DNA of 64,000 nucleotides from Peltaster fructicola (taxonomy: Eukaryota > Ascomycota > Dothideomycetes): NCBI GenBank assembly GCA_001592805.2, contig CP051141.1:1736001-1800000 (forward strand), given 5' to 3'. Below are positions 34,317 to 44,970 of the stretch, in pieces. Below the pieces are notes generated by a model, which worked only from the letters and a program-made list of their open reading frames with translations, did not search any database and was not told the DNA's origin. The position numbers were made by a program, and so were the translations under genes. Position 1 is the stretch's first letter. Each line of letters starts with the position of its first letter.

Positions 34317-36363
34317 CTTATGCTTCACCACCTTCACAATCTCTCAGCTCTATTCGATGCTCTCTCAATACTCTTTCGGTGGAAGCAAGGTCGAGACCGT
34401 TTGTATGTTGACGTTGTATGCAAAGGGATGCGAATTCTAAGGAGAGATGCGAGGAATTTGGTGGCTCAAGCGTGGTCGCCTGTGGCGTTGGTTTTTCTGG
34501 ACGCGACAAAGTCGTCGAAACGTCGTCGAAGTGGCGGTGAATGTGTCTCGCAGCGTGTAAACGCTGTGAGTATGGCTGCTGTCGCAGCGCGTGGCTGTAT
34601 ATGATGGTCTGTTCGTGATGTGATGGATGTGGATCGTGCGCGATGAAGGTCACAGCTTCTGGCTTTTATGTCGACTACTCGTCACTACATCAAACTTCGA
34701 GTCAGCACGATTCTGCGGTCGCAAGTTGTGTCCGTTGAGCAAGATTGATGCTGCAGTGATGTGATTTGGAGAAGATCGACGAGTTTTGAGGCTTGCGTCC
34801 AAAGTGAAAAGGAGGTGTACGGACACGCGTGTCTTTCGGGCGCATGCTGGATTGAAACTCACCTTTGCGTGCCTTCGAGCATACAGCACCTTTCTGCAGT
34901 CCAGCCCTGCGTGATCCGACACGAGTACGGAGGAATCGACGATACTGGCAGTGTTGAAGAGTGTGTAGACAAAATTGTTCTGTTCTCATACGGAGGACCG
35001 TGCTCGAATATATGTGAAGAGGCAGCCTCAGAAGAACGTTTCGCCAACTCCTTCCCCGGCTGACTACTTTAGCCCGATTCGGCAAGCATGCCCTACGGTT
35101 TGCCTATTCTTAGTGCTCACTCTCATCAGCGGTCTGCGATGTTGCAACAAAAATCTCGAAGATACCATGGTGGTATTGCAAGTAACGTGTTGGCCTCGCG
35201 TACATCATCTCAGCTGCTGACAAGGTGAGCTGAGCATACATCCAAGCAAGGCGTCGATGACTGCCAAAGCGACTAGTCATCGACTGGTCTCAAGACAGCA
35301 CATGGTGAATATTACCACTACTGATTGATAGAGTCCGATAACACGCCATCACCCGAAAAGCACTCTGTCTCGTAGTAAGAGCATACGGGCATTGCATGCT
35401 TCGCACGCGTATTGAGTCCATCATACAACTACACGGTATACTCATCGAATGCTCTCGTGCTTAGTCGCAGTCATGAGCATGACGAGAGCTACATGAGGGT
35501 CTCCAGACTCGATTGACACTCCTCGATCTACAGGGTGCATCTGACGTGGGCGCTGCGTGCAGCATGTCTCTCTTGGACCAGGACAACATACAGGTCGTCT
35601 TCTGGCTGTCCATAACCAAAGACCTCTCCCGACAAGGTGCTTTCTTCGGGGATCGATGATGGATGTTACTGGGGACAAGCTATGAAGATCCAAGACACTC
35701 ATCGGCTATCGGTCAGCAAGAGGCTTGCTGGTTGCCTCAGCGTGATTACAGCTACATCACAATGTCTGTCACAAGCTGCTTCACGACATGGTGAAGAACC
35801 TGGCGTTGCTTGGAGTTACTGGTGCTGGAGAACAACCTTACACAGCTATCAAGCGTGATTCACATGCACTTGATCATCAGCACTGATGACTGTCAGCTAT
35901 TGCGCCAACACATGGCTCTGCCCGAGCATCCGAACAAGCCGCTGGTCTCATCTGATGGGCGAGCTTGGCTGCTCATCGATCACTTGAGCATCTCAATAGC
36001 TGTATTCAGCGCAGCGCATGCAGATGCTGTGCGAGTCACACATAGGAAGTCTTCTATGCATTCAATCCCGGCATCGAGAGCAAGGTGCAATGGACTTGAT
36101 TGGCTCACCATAAGGTCATCCTTCGGGTGCCACAGCCACAATGCACACTTGATGTGCTTTTCCAATATTCCCAATTGTAGTCGTTGTCCTTGTTGAACAT
36201 ATCACGCGGTTCAGGTTCGTACAAGCCTGCAAACTGGTGTATCCCGCGTGCAGAATGTAGTCATATCAGTGCTCGTCTTTTGTGAGAAAGGATAAAGCAA
36301 TTCCGCTCGTGCTGTCTCCAATTCCATGTTGATGTTGACAGCGGGAGATCGCATATTGAAACT
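34317..36363. promoter_or_regulatory. Long region between divergent C2H2 factor and lipase genes
   Basis: 2.05 kb without a convincing gene. It should hold a long 5' leader and promoter of the regulator and the lipase promoter. Open frames (34702-35085 minus, 35810-36196 plus) carry no recognisable features. Confidence 0.35.
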
Positions 36364-37938
36364 ATGCAGGGAGAGAACCACAATCACCTCACATTGCAAG
36401 GCAACAATGCTATCACCTGCGACCATCAATCAATCGCCATTGCAGTACGCTACTATTGCGAGAGTCACACGCCTCGCAGCTTGACGTACGCAGAGACGTT
36501 CGTGCAGGTCCAGTGTCATTCTAAGCATGTAATTAGCGACATCTCATCGTGGCAACAGTCAATCGTCAGCAAATCTGGTCGCCATCGCACCTTACATGGT
36601 CTTCGGCAGGACTCAACTCTTGCCTGCTCATGCGTATCGCATCGAAATTCATCTAGCAGTGCTCATGAGCTGATAGACGTCTTGTCCTCGCCCAGAGCAA
36701 ACAGCGATCGGACGAGCACGGCCGATGCTCTGTCAATGGCTCTATCTAACCAACATCAGGTACCAGAAGCGTATGAGGTCACGGGAGACGACTTAGAAGA
36801 GCTGGCATACGCGCTTTCGCTGGCAGACGCAGCTACAGTACGAGATGCCGAGCGAAGCGTGCAGTCGAAGGCAGTACCTGTGAGGCTTCGAGCCACGAGA
36901 GGTCTGATCAATTTCAAGAAGACATGGATGTACGCAAACTCAAGACTACCACCGTACATGCCGCCTATGGTCGTGTACATGCCCACCTGGCGACTTCTGT
37001 GTCTTGCAGCTCAGGCCTCCCTCAATGTATACAATCGTCCGCGAGGCGAAGAACGCGAGCATTTCATCGATGCGGACTGGCAGAATAGCACGAAGGCAAT
37101 GGTGCTGCAGAGCCGACCGATCGACGATCAGAACGTGATCGTCTTTGCCATACGTGGAAGTCAACTGAACTTTGTTGACTGGTCCATCAACTTCAGGCCG
37201 GAGCCCACCTCACTTACTGGCTTCATCGATGATGACGGGAATGCTTGCCATGCCGGCTTCTTGGCCGTCGCGAAGGCCATGGTGAGTCCTGTCGCTGCCC
37301 GACTTCGACAGCTGCTGGAGCAGGACCCCTCTCGTACAGCAAGCTCACTGCTCATCACCGGACACTCAGCTGGTGGTGCTGTTGCTGCACTGCTGTATGC
37401 CCACATGCTCTCCCAGACTGTCGAGAGCGAGCTACACACCCTCACAGGCTGCTTCAAAAGAGTGCATTGTGTCACTTTCGGCGCTCCTCCTCTGACTCTG
37501 CTACCATTGGCCAAGCCTAGCAGAGTGTCAAGTAAGAAGAGCATCTTCATGTCGTTCGTCAACGAGGGCGATCCCATTGCCCGCGCAGAGAAGGCATATG
37601 TTGTATCGCTTGCAAGAGTACTTGCAGTATCAGCTCCCAACCTGGAGAAGCCCAAGCGATCTCCCAAGAAGCTGTCTACACTCTTCTCAAAGAGTGCTCA
37701 GCCTGCGCCAGTAGCACCGTACTGGCCAGTACCTTCAGCGACTCTTTCGAATGCAGGACGAACCATTGTCATACGCGACAAGCCTGGGTCCATTGGAAGT
37801 CTCCAAGCTGTCAGCACTACGGACGAACAGCTCAGAAATGTTCTGTTTGGAGACCCAGCCATGCACTCGATGTCCCTATACAAGGAACGAATCGATCAGC
37901 TGGCCATATCAGCAGTCACAGGGACAAATGCGACCTGA
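36364..37938 (+). CDS. Class 3 (alpha/beta hydrolase) lipase-like protein
   Basis: 524 aa in one frame. The lipase class 3 domain occupies about residues 205-440. The nucleophile elbow is TGHSAGG (Ser335), preceded by VIVFAIRGSQLNFVDWSINF (oxyanion region) and a HAGFLAVAKAM block; VTFGAPP and NEGDPIARAE supply the expected Asp region. No signal peptide is evident, so an intracellular triacylglycerol- or phospholipid-acting lipase is likely, but the substrate is unknown. The N-terminal 120 residues (MQGENHNHLTLQ..) are low-similarity; the true start could be a later Met such as the one before ALSNQHQVPEAY (near 36736), or an upstream exon may exist. Confidence 0.88.
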   Translation: MQGENHNHLTLQGNNAITCDHQSIAIAVRYYCESHTPRSLTYAETFVQVQCHSKHVISDISSWQQSIVSKSGRHRTLHGLRQDSTLACSCVSHRNSSSSAHELIDVLSSPRANSDRTSTADALSMALSNQHQVPEAYEVTGDDLEELAYALSLADAATVRDAERSVQSKAVPVRLRATRGLINFKKTWMYANSRLPPYMPPMVVYMPTWRLLCLAAQASLNVYNRPRGEEREHFIDADWQNSTKAMVLQSRPIDDQNVIVFAIRGSQLNFVDWSINFRPEPTSLTGFIDDDGNACHAGFLAVAKAMVSPVAARLRQLLEQDPSRTASSLLITGHSAGGAVAALLYAHMLSQTVESELHTLTGCFKRVHCVTFGAPPLTLLPLAKPSRVSSKKSIFMSFVNEGDPIARAEKAYVVSLARVLAVSAPNLEKPKRSPKKLSTLFSKSAQPAPVAPYWPVPSATLSNAGRTIVIRDKPGSIGSLQAVSTTDEQLRNVLFGDPAMHSMSLYKERIDQLAISAVTGTNAT

Positions 37939-38307
37939 GCCGTCAGTGACTCGACTTACACCATTACAGTCCAGTGTCGCTCACAGTTCTGATAAACCTA
38001 CACACGGTTGGCAACCACGTGGTATATGGGTAGAGCTATTGCGTCATCGCGTTGCTGACTGATCATCTTGGAGTGACGGCGGTCTCGATCCTAGCTGAAG
38101 CTTATTGAGCTACTCTCACTTCGAGCTACATATATCTTGAGTCCAAGATAACGACTCTACGAGAGAGCACTCGAACCTGAAGCACCAGTCTCTCTCACAA
38201 TCACCGCGACTCTCCTGGCTCAGCATCAAGTCGGTTCAAAGTGACCACGTACTGCCGCCCAAGGACTACACTGATCCCAACACTTACCTTTTACTCATCT
38301 GCTCACC
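37939..38307. other. Intergenic, no gene seen
   Basis: 369 bp between two plus-strand genes; presumably lipase 3' end and the promoter of the cyclodeaminase-like gene. Confidence 0.35.
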
Positions 38308-39717
38308 ATGCCCCTCACAGTGCTTAGCGACCACGAGGTGAACAGAATACTACATTCTTTTGGCAAGGAGGACATCGAAAAGCTCCAACAAGCATTAGCT
38401 GACGCTCTTCACTGGTACTCGACTTCAAGCGATGCGAACGACTGCTGCTCAGACTTCCAACCAGAAAGGACAGTAGTGAAACGTAAGGATGGCTCAACCA
38501 CTCTGTTCATGCCTGCAAGCAGTATCAACAGCCAAGGTATCAAGGTCGTGAATGTGGTGCCTCCAGATGAGAAGGGTCTTCCTGACCTGGACGGCTTGAG
38601 TCTTGACACATCAGAGTCTCACAGGAGCTCACTCTCGGGCACCAGCTCGCCACGACACTCAATAAGCAATGCAAGCACCCTAACAACGTCCACAACACAC
38701 TCGTCAGCGACTTCACAAAGTGCTTCGTCGCTGCTAAACTCGATAGGTACATCCCAGCAAACTGGGACTACCGCAGAGTCAACGATACGAGGTTCCCTAA
38801 CGTTGATGGACAACTCTGGCCGCACAACCGGACTGATCAATGCTGAAGAAGTAACCGCATTTCGGACAGCACTCGCTTCGACGATGCTGCTGAAGAAGCG
38901 TCACTCGGTCCACGACGTCACCGTCTTTGGCGCCGGAAAGCAGGCGTATTGGCACATGCGTCTTGCGTTACTACTTCGAGGTAATGAAATCCATCATCTC
39001 AACATTGTAACGCGAAGTTTCGAGTCAGCCAGGAACTGCATCATGCGGTTGTACAACCCACAACCCGATGATCCCAACTACGTCAACATGATCGGCGAGA
39101 AGTACAACAGCAAGACCAAGAAGAACATCCTCACTCCGATGCACACTGAATATGAACGACTTGTTAAAGAGTACGTGAGAGCCAGCAACGTCATCTTCTG
39201 CTGCACGCCCTCAACGTCGCCTCTGTTCCCAGCGAGCTACCTGATCAACCCTGAGGGCCGCAAGAAGGGTCGCTACATTGCATGCATCGGCAGTTATAAG
39301 CCGCAGATGGTCGAGCTACACCCAGACGTCCTTCGATATGCTGTTGCGCCGCACCACGAACATAGACATATCCACAAAAGGCAAAAAGAAGGCGGAGCGA
39401 TCGTGGTTGACACTGTCGACGGATGTCTGAAAGAGGCCGGCGAGATCATTCAAGCCAAGCTCATGCCAGACCAGGTGGTCGAGCTTGGCGAGCTGTTTAT
39501 GCTGAAACGTGACGCTGAGCGAAAGATGCGGGAGAAGGGACTCAAAGTAGAACCAGGTTGTAGTTTTCAGGAAGACAGTGGTCTGAAGGAGTGGCTGACG
39601 AGAGGTAATGTCATCTACAAGAGCGTCGGACTAGGCTTGATGGACGTCACAATCGGGAACGAACTGATACGTATCTCTCGCGAGAGAGGTTTTGGCATCA
39701 CGATCGATCAGTTCTGA
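38308..39717 (+). CDS. Ornithine cyclodeaminase / mu-crystallin family protein
   Basis: 469 aa, single exon. NAD(P)-binding Rossmann-type protein of the OCD/mu-crystallin family, whose members convert ornithine to proline or reduce imines. N-terminal half: MPLTVLSDHEVNRILHSF, then GSTTLFMPASSINSQGIKVV (substrate region). C-terminal half: VFGAGKQAYWHMRLAL (dinucleotide-binding glycine motif), CCTPSTSPLFPASYL and a GRYIACIGSYKPQMVE block. A Ser/Thr-rich stretch of about 75 residues (roughly 97-172) is inserted between the two conserved parts; bacterial members lack it. The exact substrate is uncertain; fungal members are often uncharacterised. Confidence 0.9.
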   Translation: MPLTVLSDHEVNRILHSFGKEDIEKLQQALADALHWYSTSSDANDCCSDFQPERTVVKRKDGSTTLFMPASSINSQGIKVVNVVPPDEKGLPDLDGLSLDTSESHRSSLSGTSSPRHSISNASTLTTSTTHSSATSQSASSLLNSIGTSQQTGTTAESTIRGSLTLMDNSGRTTGLINAEEVTAFRTALASTMLLKKRHSVHDVTVFGAGKQAYWHMRLALLLRGNEIHHLNIVTRSFESARNCIMRLYNPQPDDPNYVNMIGEKYNSKTKKNILTPMHTEYERLVKEYVRASNVIFCCTPSTSPLFPASYLINPEGRKKGRYIACIGSYKPQMVELHPDVLRYAVAPHHEHRHIHKRQKEGGAIVVDTVDGCLKEAGEIIQAKLMPDQVVELGELFMLKRDAERKMREKGLKVEPGCSFQEDSGLKEWLTRGNVIYKSVGLGLMDVTIGNELIRISRERGFGITIDQF

Positions 39718-39848
39718 TGCTGGTATCAGCCATGAAATGCAGATGATTTCAATAAGATCAAATAGAATCAATTATCGCCCGTCGTTTGGCGCCATGACAA
39801 TCGAAGGGTATCATTTTCTTTTCCATCGCGTACCACATTTCACATTGC

Positions 39849-41582
39849 TCATAGATCGATCAGGCTGCCACCTTGCTGTTGCTGAGGTCGAGCACCAAAT
39901 GCTGGTCCTGTCTGTGCCGGGTATTGCATAGCTGGCATGCCTGTGTATTGATTGCTGAGCGCTGATGGCGGTTGTGGAGTAAAAGGGGTTGTTGCCGGTT
40001 TTGCAGCCTCCAAGCGGCCCATTGAGCCTGCGCCGGCTGAGTTGACGAAAGTTCCAGGTGCTGTGTGTTGTGCTGGAATGCGGACTTCGCCGACATTGCC
40101 AAAGTATCCTGTCCATCGCCAGTGGCGAGGAGTGCATTGAGGCGAGCAGTGTATGGATCCTGTGGTTGTTTTTGCTGTTGCTGTACTTGTGGCTGCTGCT
40201 GCTGCTGAGGAACGGAATAGCTGGCAATTGGGTTAGGTCGAGATTGGAATGCAGTCTTTTGTTCTTGGAGAGTGGCCAACGTCGGCATCTGCGAGACAGG
40301 GGTCTGTGTCTGTGGTCGTTGAGTTGCGAACGGATTGTTTGAGCCAGTAGGTTGCACGCCAATTGGTGATTGCGTCTGTTGTGTCGATGCCCATGGATTG
40401 TTGGAGCCCGGTGTGGCTGTAGCTTGCTCCTGGATAGGCGATTGCATCTGCTGAGCCCAAGGATTGTATGTCTGCTGTGGTTGGATATATTGAGCTGGCG
40501 ATTGTTGCTGGACGTTGTAGTTGGGCTGCTGCTGCTGCTGTTGCTGGTAACCATAACCGTTCTGGTAACCTGTCTGTTGAGGCTGAGCACCAGTAGGCAT
40601 GCTGTAGAGGTTATTGATGTAACCTGTAGACTGCGGTTGTTGCTGCGCCATTGGATTGCCAAACCAGTCCACGGCTGCCTGCTGCTGATAGCCTTGGTTT
40701 GCGCCAGTAGGTTGTGCTTGCACTGGAGTGTCATCAAACAGCAGGTTCGATTGTGCCTGGTCTTCGAGCTCTCGCTTCCTGGCATCCTCTTCTTCCTTGC
40801 TGAGGCGGATAGCTTTGGCCAGATCCTCATCGTCACCGCCCTTGGTTCTCCTCCTCTCCTCGTCAGCATCAGCTGCGTTTTTACTAGCCTCCAATGCAAG
40901 TCGGTATTCGAGGTCATTCTCGTCTTCTGTGCCGGTACCACGCTGGCGCGGCTGACGATCACGGCGTGGCCGACTTGGCCCGCCTTCGTCATCTCCGTAT
41001 GATCCTGATAGCTCGTCCAGACCAGTAACGCGAGACTTCCAGGCTCCTCGGTTTGTGCGCTCAGCTCGCAGTCGTTCTTCGTCAAGGATCAGCGATGTGA
41101 GCTCCTTGGCAGAGTGACGGACTATGTGTGGTTAGTAGTGTCCTGGACCTCGAATTGTGATGACCTACTGCTCGCTCCAACGTCCCTGCCATCCTCGTCC
41201 ATGTAGATGAATTCTCGCAACGTCTTGATGATGTAAATATTCTTGCGCGCCCATGTCACCACGAGCTCACTACCCTCGTGCAGACAATAGTCCAGTACTT
41301 TCAAGCTCTTCAAGACGTGGCGCCAGTTCTTTCCCTTATCGTTCAATCGCTTGTCGAGCATGTCCATGACCTCGTAGAAGTCAGTCGAGCTGTTGTATGT
41401 TATGCGCGCGATGTCTGCCATGTCGCCTCCGGTTGGACCCCACGCATCATTGGATGTCGCTATCTTCTGTCAGTGAACTGATGACGCTGCCTGACATGTG
41501 TCTGCTTACCATTTCGGACCTTGACCTGGACCGCGGAGTAGCCTTTAGTGACATTCTTGACACTTCGAAGGACACCCGACAT
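39849..41582 (-). CDS. ENT1: Epsin (ENTH-domain endocytic adaptor), one frame break
   Basis: Clathrin adaptor that binds PI(4,5)P2 and ubiquitinated cargo at endocytic sites. Three exons: 41582..41510, 41459..41169, 41121..39849 (introns 50 and 47 nt). The ENTH domain starts MSGVLRSVKNVTKGYSAVQV and continues through DFYEVMDMLDKRLNDKGKNW, VLDYCLHEGSELVVTWAR and the FIYMDEDGRDVG..IR turn. Two ubiquitin-interacting motifs follow (EYRLALEASKNAA and DEDLAKAIRLSKEE). Then comes a Gln-rich region with NPW and NPF motifs for EH-domain partners. The C-terminus ..GARPQQQQGGSLIDL carries the clathrin-box LIDL, as in yeast epsins. One base appears missing at 40101-40103 (an A run on the plus strand); beyond it the correct frame changes. 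With it the protein is 545 aa. Confidence 0.93.
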
Positions 41583-42671
41583 TGTGATGTGTTATTTGAG
41601 GATTGTGCCTCTGGCGTTTGTGCTATGCGTGAGGCTGTCTGTGATTGCACAATGCTGTTGAATGTGAGAGTATGCACGTTCACCAGATGTGGGAGCCGAC
41701 TATGCAGAATGATGCAACTAGTGGCTGGGAGTCGCGGAGCGTCTTGACGGCTCACGAGAGAGCGCGATTGAGGTGAGATCACCAGGACCTTTGTGCTGTC
41801 GGCTTTCGAGTGCTGCGCAGAGGATGAAGCTGCTGGTTGTTGATTAAAATCAGGGCTTGCGTGTTGCGTGTCGTGTGTTGCGTGTTACTGCTGATTCCGT
41901 CAGTCAGCCACCAGGTAGAAGAGACCGCGCTGGGAGCCGAAGAAGGAAATTCCGCACTGCCTCACGTGATGATGACGACTTTCTCGACGATATCGATTGT
42001 GATCGTGTACCATACCTTCAACTGCCGTCAAAAACTCTCTTTGTCTCTCAGTAGAACTAACATTGACCATGGCACATCAATGCATCACTAGACAGTGCAC
42101 ATTGCATTCTGTACACAGACAATGATCGCCAGTCACCGGGCAGACTCTTTAGCAAGCTCAAGTCGCCGGCTTGCCGTCAGCTCGCCGAGTTCCGCACAGA
42201 TTATCACAAGGTACTCCATCAATGGCTGTCGATGCAGGAAGGCATCAAGCGAGTACATGCGAGCATTCTGAAGGCGGCTCTCATCGTCCGATGAAGCCCC
42301 GAAGAAGTATACACACTGTTGTATCTGCCGCGTCTAATTTTCCGTCTAACAGATGGCTCACTGCAGTACAGTATTTCCACAGCTCCTAGCGAACCCTATT
42401 TATCCATGCCATACGGAGAGTCTGTAGCCACGCTAGTATGCTACGCCGTACAAAGTTTATGCTGCTGCAAAACAACCCTCGGTGCCTGAGACGGCTCATC
42501 AAGCCACAATCTTGACCTATGAGGTGGTGTTACAAACCTACGCGCGACTGTCTCTGATCTGTGCGGCGGGTCAGGAGGGTCAGTATGATCTGCGCCTCCT
42601 CTTCTTGTCATGGGTTGGTTGTAAGCATGCGTTTTTAGCACTGTCTTCTGCATTTCTTACCTTCACTTCTC
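41583..42671. promoter_or_regulatory. Divergent intergenic region, epsin / acyltransferase copy 2
   Basis: 1.1 kb with no supportable gene; expected to hold both promoters. No repeat or RNA gene is recognised. Confidence 0.35.
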
Positions 42672-44218
42672 ATGGGAACTTTCGCCAGGATTCTCTTCGG
42701 CTGGGCGCCAGAGAAGACAGTCTCGGACACGGCATGGCTGAACGGCCTCCGAGGTCTCGCGGCCGTTCTGGTGATGATGTCCCATTACGCGAACGCCTTG
42801 ATCTCACCCATGTGTGAGGCTCCCTTCGAGCACTCATACTCGAGGACACTTCTTATTCCGATGTATGGTATTGGCACAAAGGACAGCGTTTATGGGCCCC
42901 ATGGCGACTACCCATCTTGCGCATTCTTGTCTGCAACGGTGGCGGACAAGTCGCAATATTCTTCGTCATCTCAGGGTTTGTGTTGACTTGCGGCCCTCTG
43001 GCGGAAACCGACTATGCCAAGCTCCATGTATCCTTGGGCTCCTCAACTCTCAGACGTTGGTCGCGATTATATCTACCCTGCATCATTGTCTCCTTCATCT
43101 TCGTGTTGAATGAAAACTTCAAACACTTGGATAAAGGCATCGGAGCATTCTTCGGGGCCATATGGCAATACATCCTCGATTTCACGGCCTGGATGGTCCC
43201 CTTTCTGAGGCCGCGAGAGACGGTATTTGCGAACATGCACGGTGTCAACTTGGTGGTCTGGACGATTCCATATGAGTTCAGTGGCTCCATCTTCGTCTTC
43301 GTCCTGGTGCTATGCTTGAGCCGTGTACCTTTCAAGCGCCGCGTTGTGGTCATCATTTTTGTGTCAATATATGCGCTATACGCTTGGCGTTGGGAACTCT
43401 GGCTCTTCGGCACTGGAATGGCGTTAGCAGACTACACGCGATACACGAAGCTTTTCACCAAGCCTCAGAACCCGTTGGCGTCTGTCCTCTGGAGCTTGTG
43501 CCTTGTGTTGGGACTCACATTGCTCAGCTTTCCTCAGCAAAGGGAAAAGAGCAATCGACCGGGATACGATCAGGTGAACGACATACTTCCCTTCACCAAG
43601 CTGTTCCGTGACCGCGTCGGCGATGACCGGCTCTGGTGGGGAGCTGGTGCTTCTTTGCTTGTGGTCAGCATGTGTCACCTGCGACTTGTGCGCCGCTTCT
43701 TCGAGCTTCCTGTGCTGCAGCACCTAGGCAAGATCTCCTTCATGCTGTACCTGATCCACCCACTAATGGTCCAATATGGTTCGGACATTCAGCTCGCCAT
43801 ATACGGAGCCGTCTGTACGCAAACCAGCGACGCAAGCTTCGACAACATGTGTCAGATCAACCCTTGGCTGAATTTCGGCATAGTCGTCGGGTGCTGGTTG
43901 GTTCTTCTGCCACTTCTCCTCGTGATGTCGCATGTGCTGGAAGTCTTCGTCGACAGGCCAGTGACACGATTCAGCAAGAAGATGGACCAGTACCTAGTGC
44001 ACGGCTTCTCTCGACAGAGTAAGCGACCCGAGCAGCCTGGATTGGAGGAAGAGCATCTTCTAGGGTCAGCAAGCTCTGAAGATCTGGAGATGCAAGAGGT
44101 CTCAGCCGAGACAGCGAGGCATGAAGCAGAGGAAGGAGAACATCTGCTCAGCTCTTCAAGAATCGACCATCTGGACAATGAAGAGGTCTCGTTGGAGACA
44201 GAAAAGCACTTGCCATGA
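42672..44218 (+). CDS. Acyltransferase-3 family membrane protein, copy 2 (one frame break)
   Basis: About 515 aa, a paralogue of copies 1 and 3. It starts MGTFARILFGWAPEKTVSDT; the catalytic-His helix reads LNGLRGLAAVLVMMSHYA. Downstream are WAPWRLPILRIL, IFFVISGFVLT, LGSSTLRRWSRLYLPC, VVWTIPYEFSGS, LWWGAGASLLVV and LGKISFMLYLIHP, ending in an acidic polar tail. Around ten hydrophobic segments are visible. The N-terminal 55 codons and the rest are in different frames; the join is near 42836-42842 and equals one missing base. Assuming that base, the spacing between APF and VWY matches copy 3 exactly (12 residues). No intron of suitable length fits. Either an assembly indel or a recent lesion. 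Confidence 0.85.
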
Positions 44219-44970
44219 CATCCAGGCTTCCAAATGTTATCCAACATCAGTGTGACCAGCACAGAGTGGGTGCTCTGAAAAGAAGGCTGCAGTACGCGTG
44301 TACGGTATCGCGCCAAGCCAGCCGACAGTATCGAGAGACTGCACGCTCAACTCGGGACACAGCACAGCTTACCTAAAAGGCAGGACACAATGCAGCAACC
44401 TCGACGTTGGCCTCGTCGATCAAGTGATGCCCAGTCGATCTCTATGCCGTGCAGACCGTCTCCCGGAAGAATTGCTGCTCCAGGTCGACGAGACAAGCGA
44501 TGTCTACGCGCCTGAGTCGCCTTCGATCCTCAACACTCTGCATGCACTGTGGCAGCATTCTTCCGACTGACAATGTGGTGTCTAGGTGACGTCGCAAAGA
44601 GATGAGGTCGCTCGCAGAGCCGGTGCACCGTCTCGCTCTCTCCCGAGGCCAAAGATGAGCTATATATGTTAGTGCAGCCTTAGCTAGGTACAATGTACAA
44701 TACTTCTCGAACAAGAGCCAGGTGCGTGTGTGAAGGTCGAGAACGAGAGATAGGTCCGACGCGTTCTGCTTGTGGTCTCTACCAGGGAGATGCCAGAATG
44801 TCGTATCAAGGTGTGGCAAGTGTAGCAACAAGTCAGAGCTAGAATCTCGAACCGACTGTTTGTGTCATCCTGAGGCAAGAAATTCTCGCGAATGACATGT
44901 CCCTTTGAACGCTCCGGAAAAATGCTCATCCCAACAACCGCACTTTTCACCACCTCACTTGAATGTACGA
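44219..44970. other. Intergenic, no gene seen
   Basis: 752 bp between two plus-strand genes. The minus-strand open frames at 44442-44831 and 44684-45136 have no family features. Confidence 0.35.

Noticed and set aside
39811-41085. 424-codon open frame on the minus strand
   Set aside because: An alternative frame of the epsin Gln-rich region; its tail only partly overlaps the real epsin C-terminus, and it has no conserved start.
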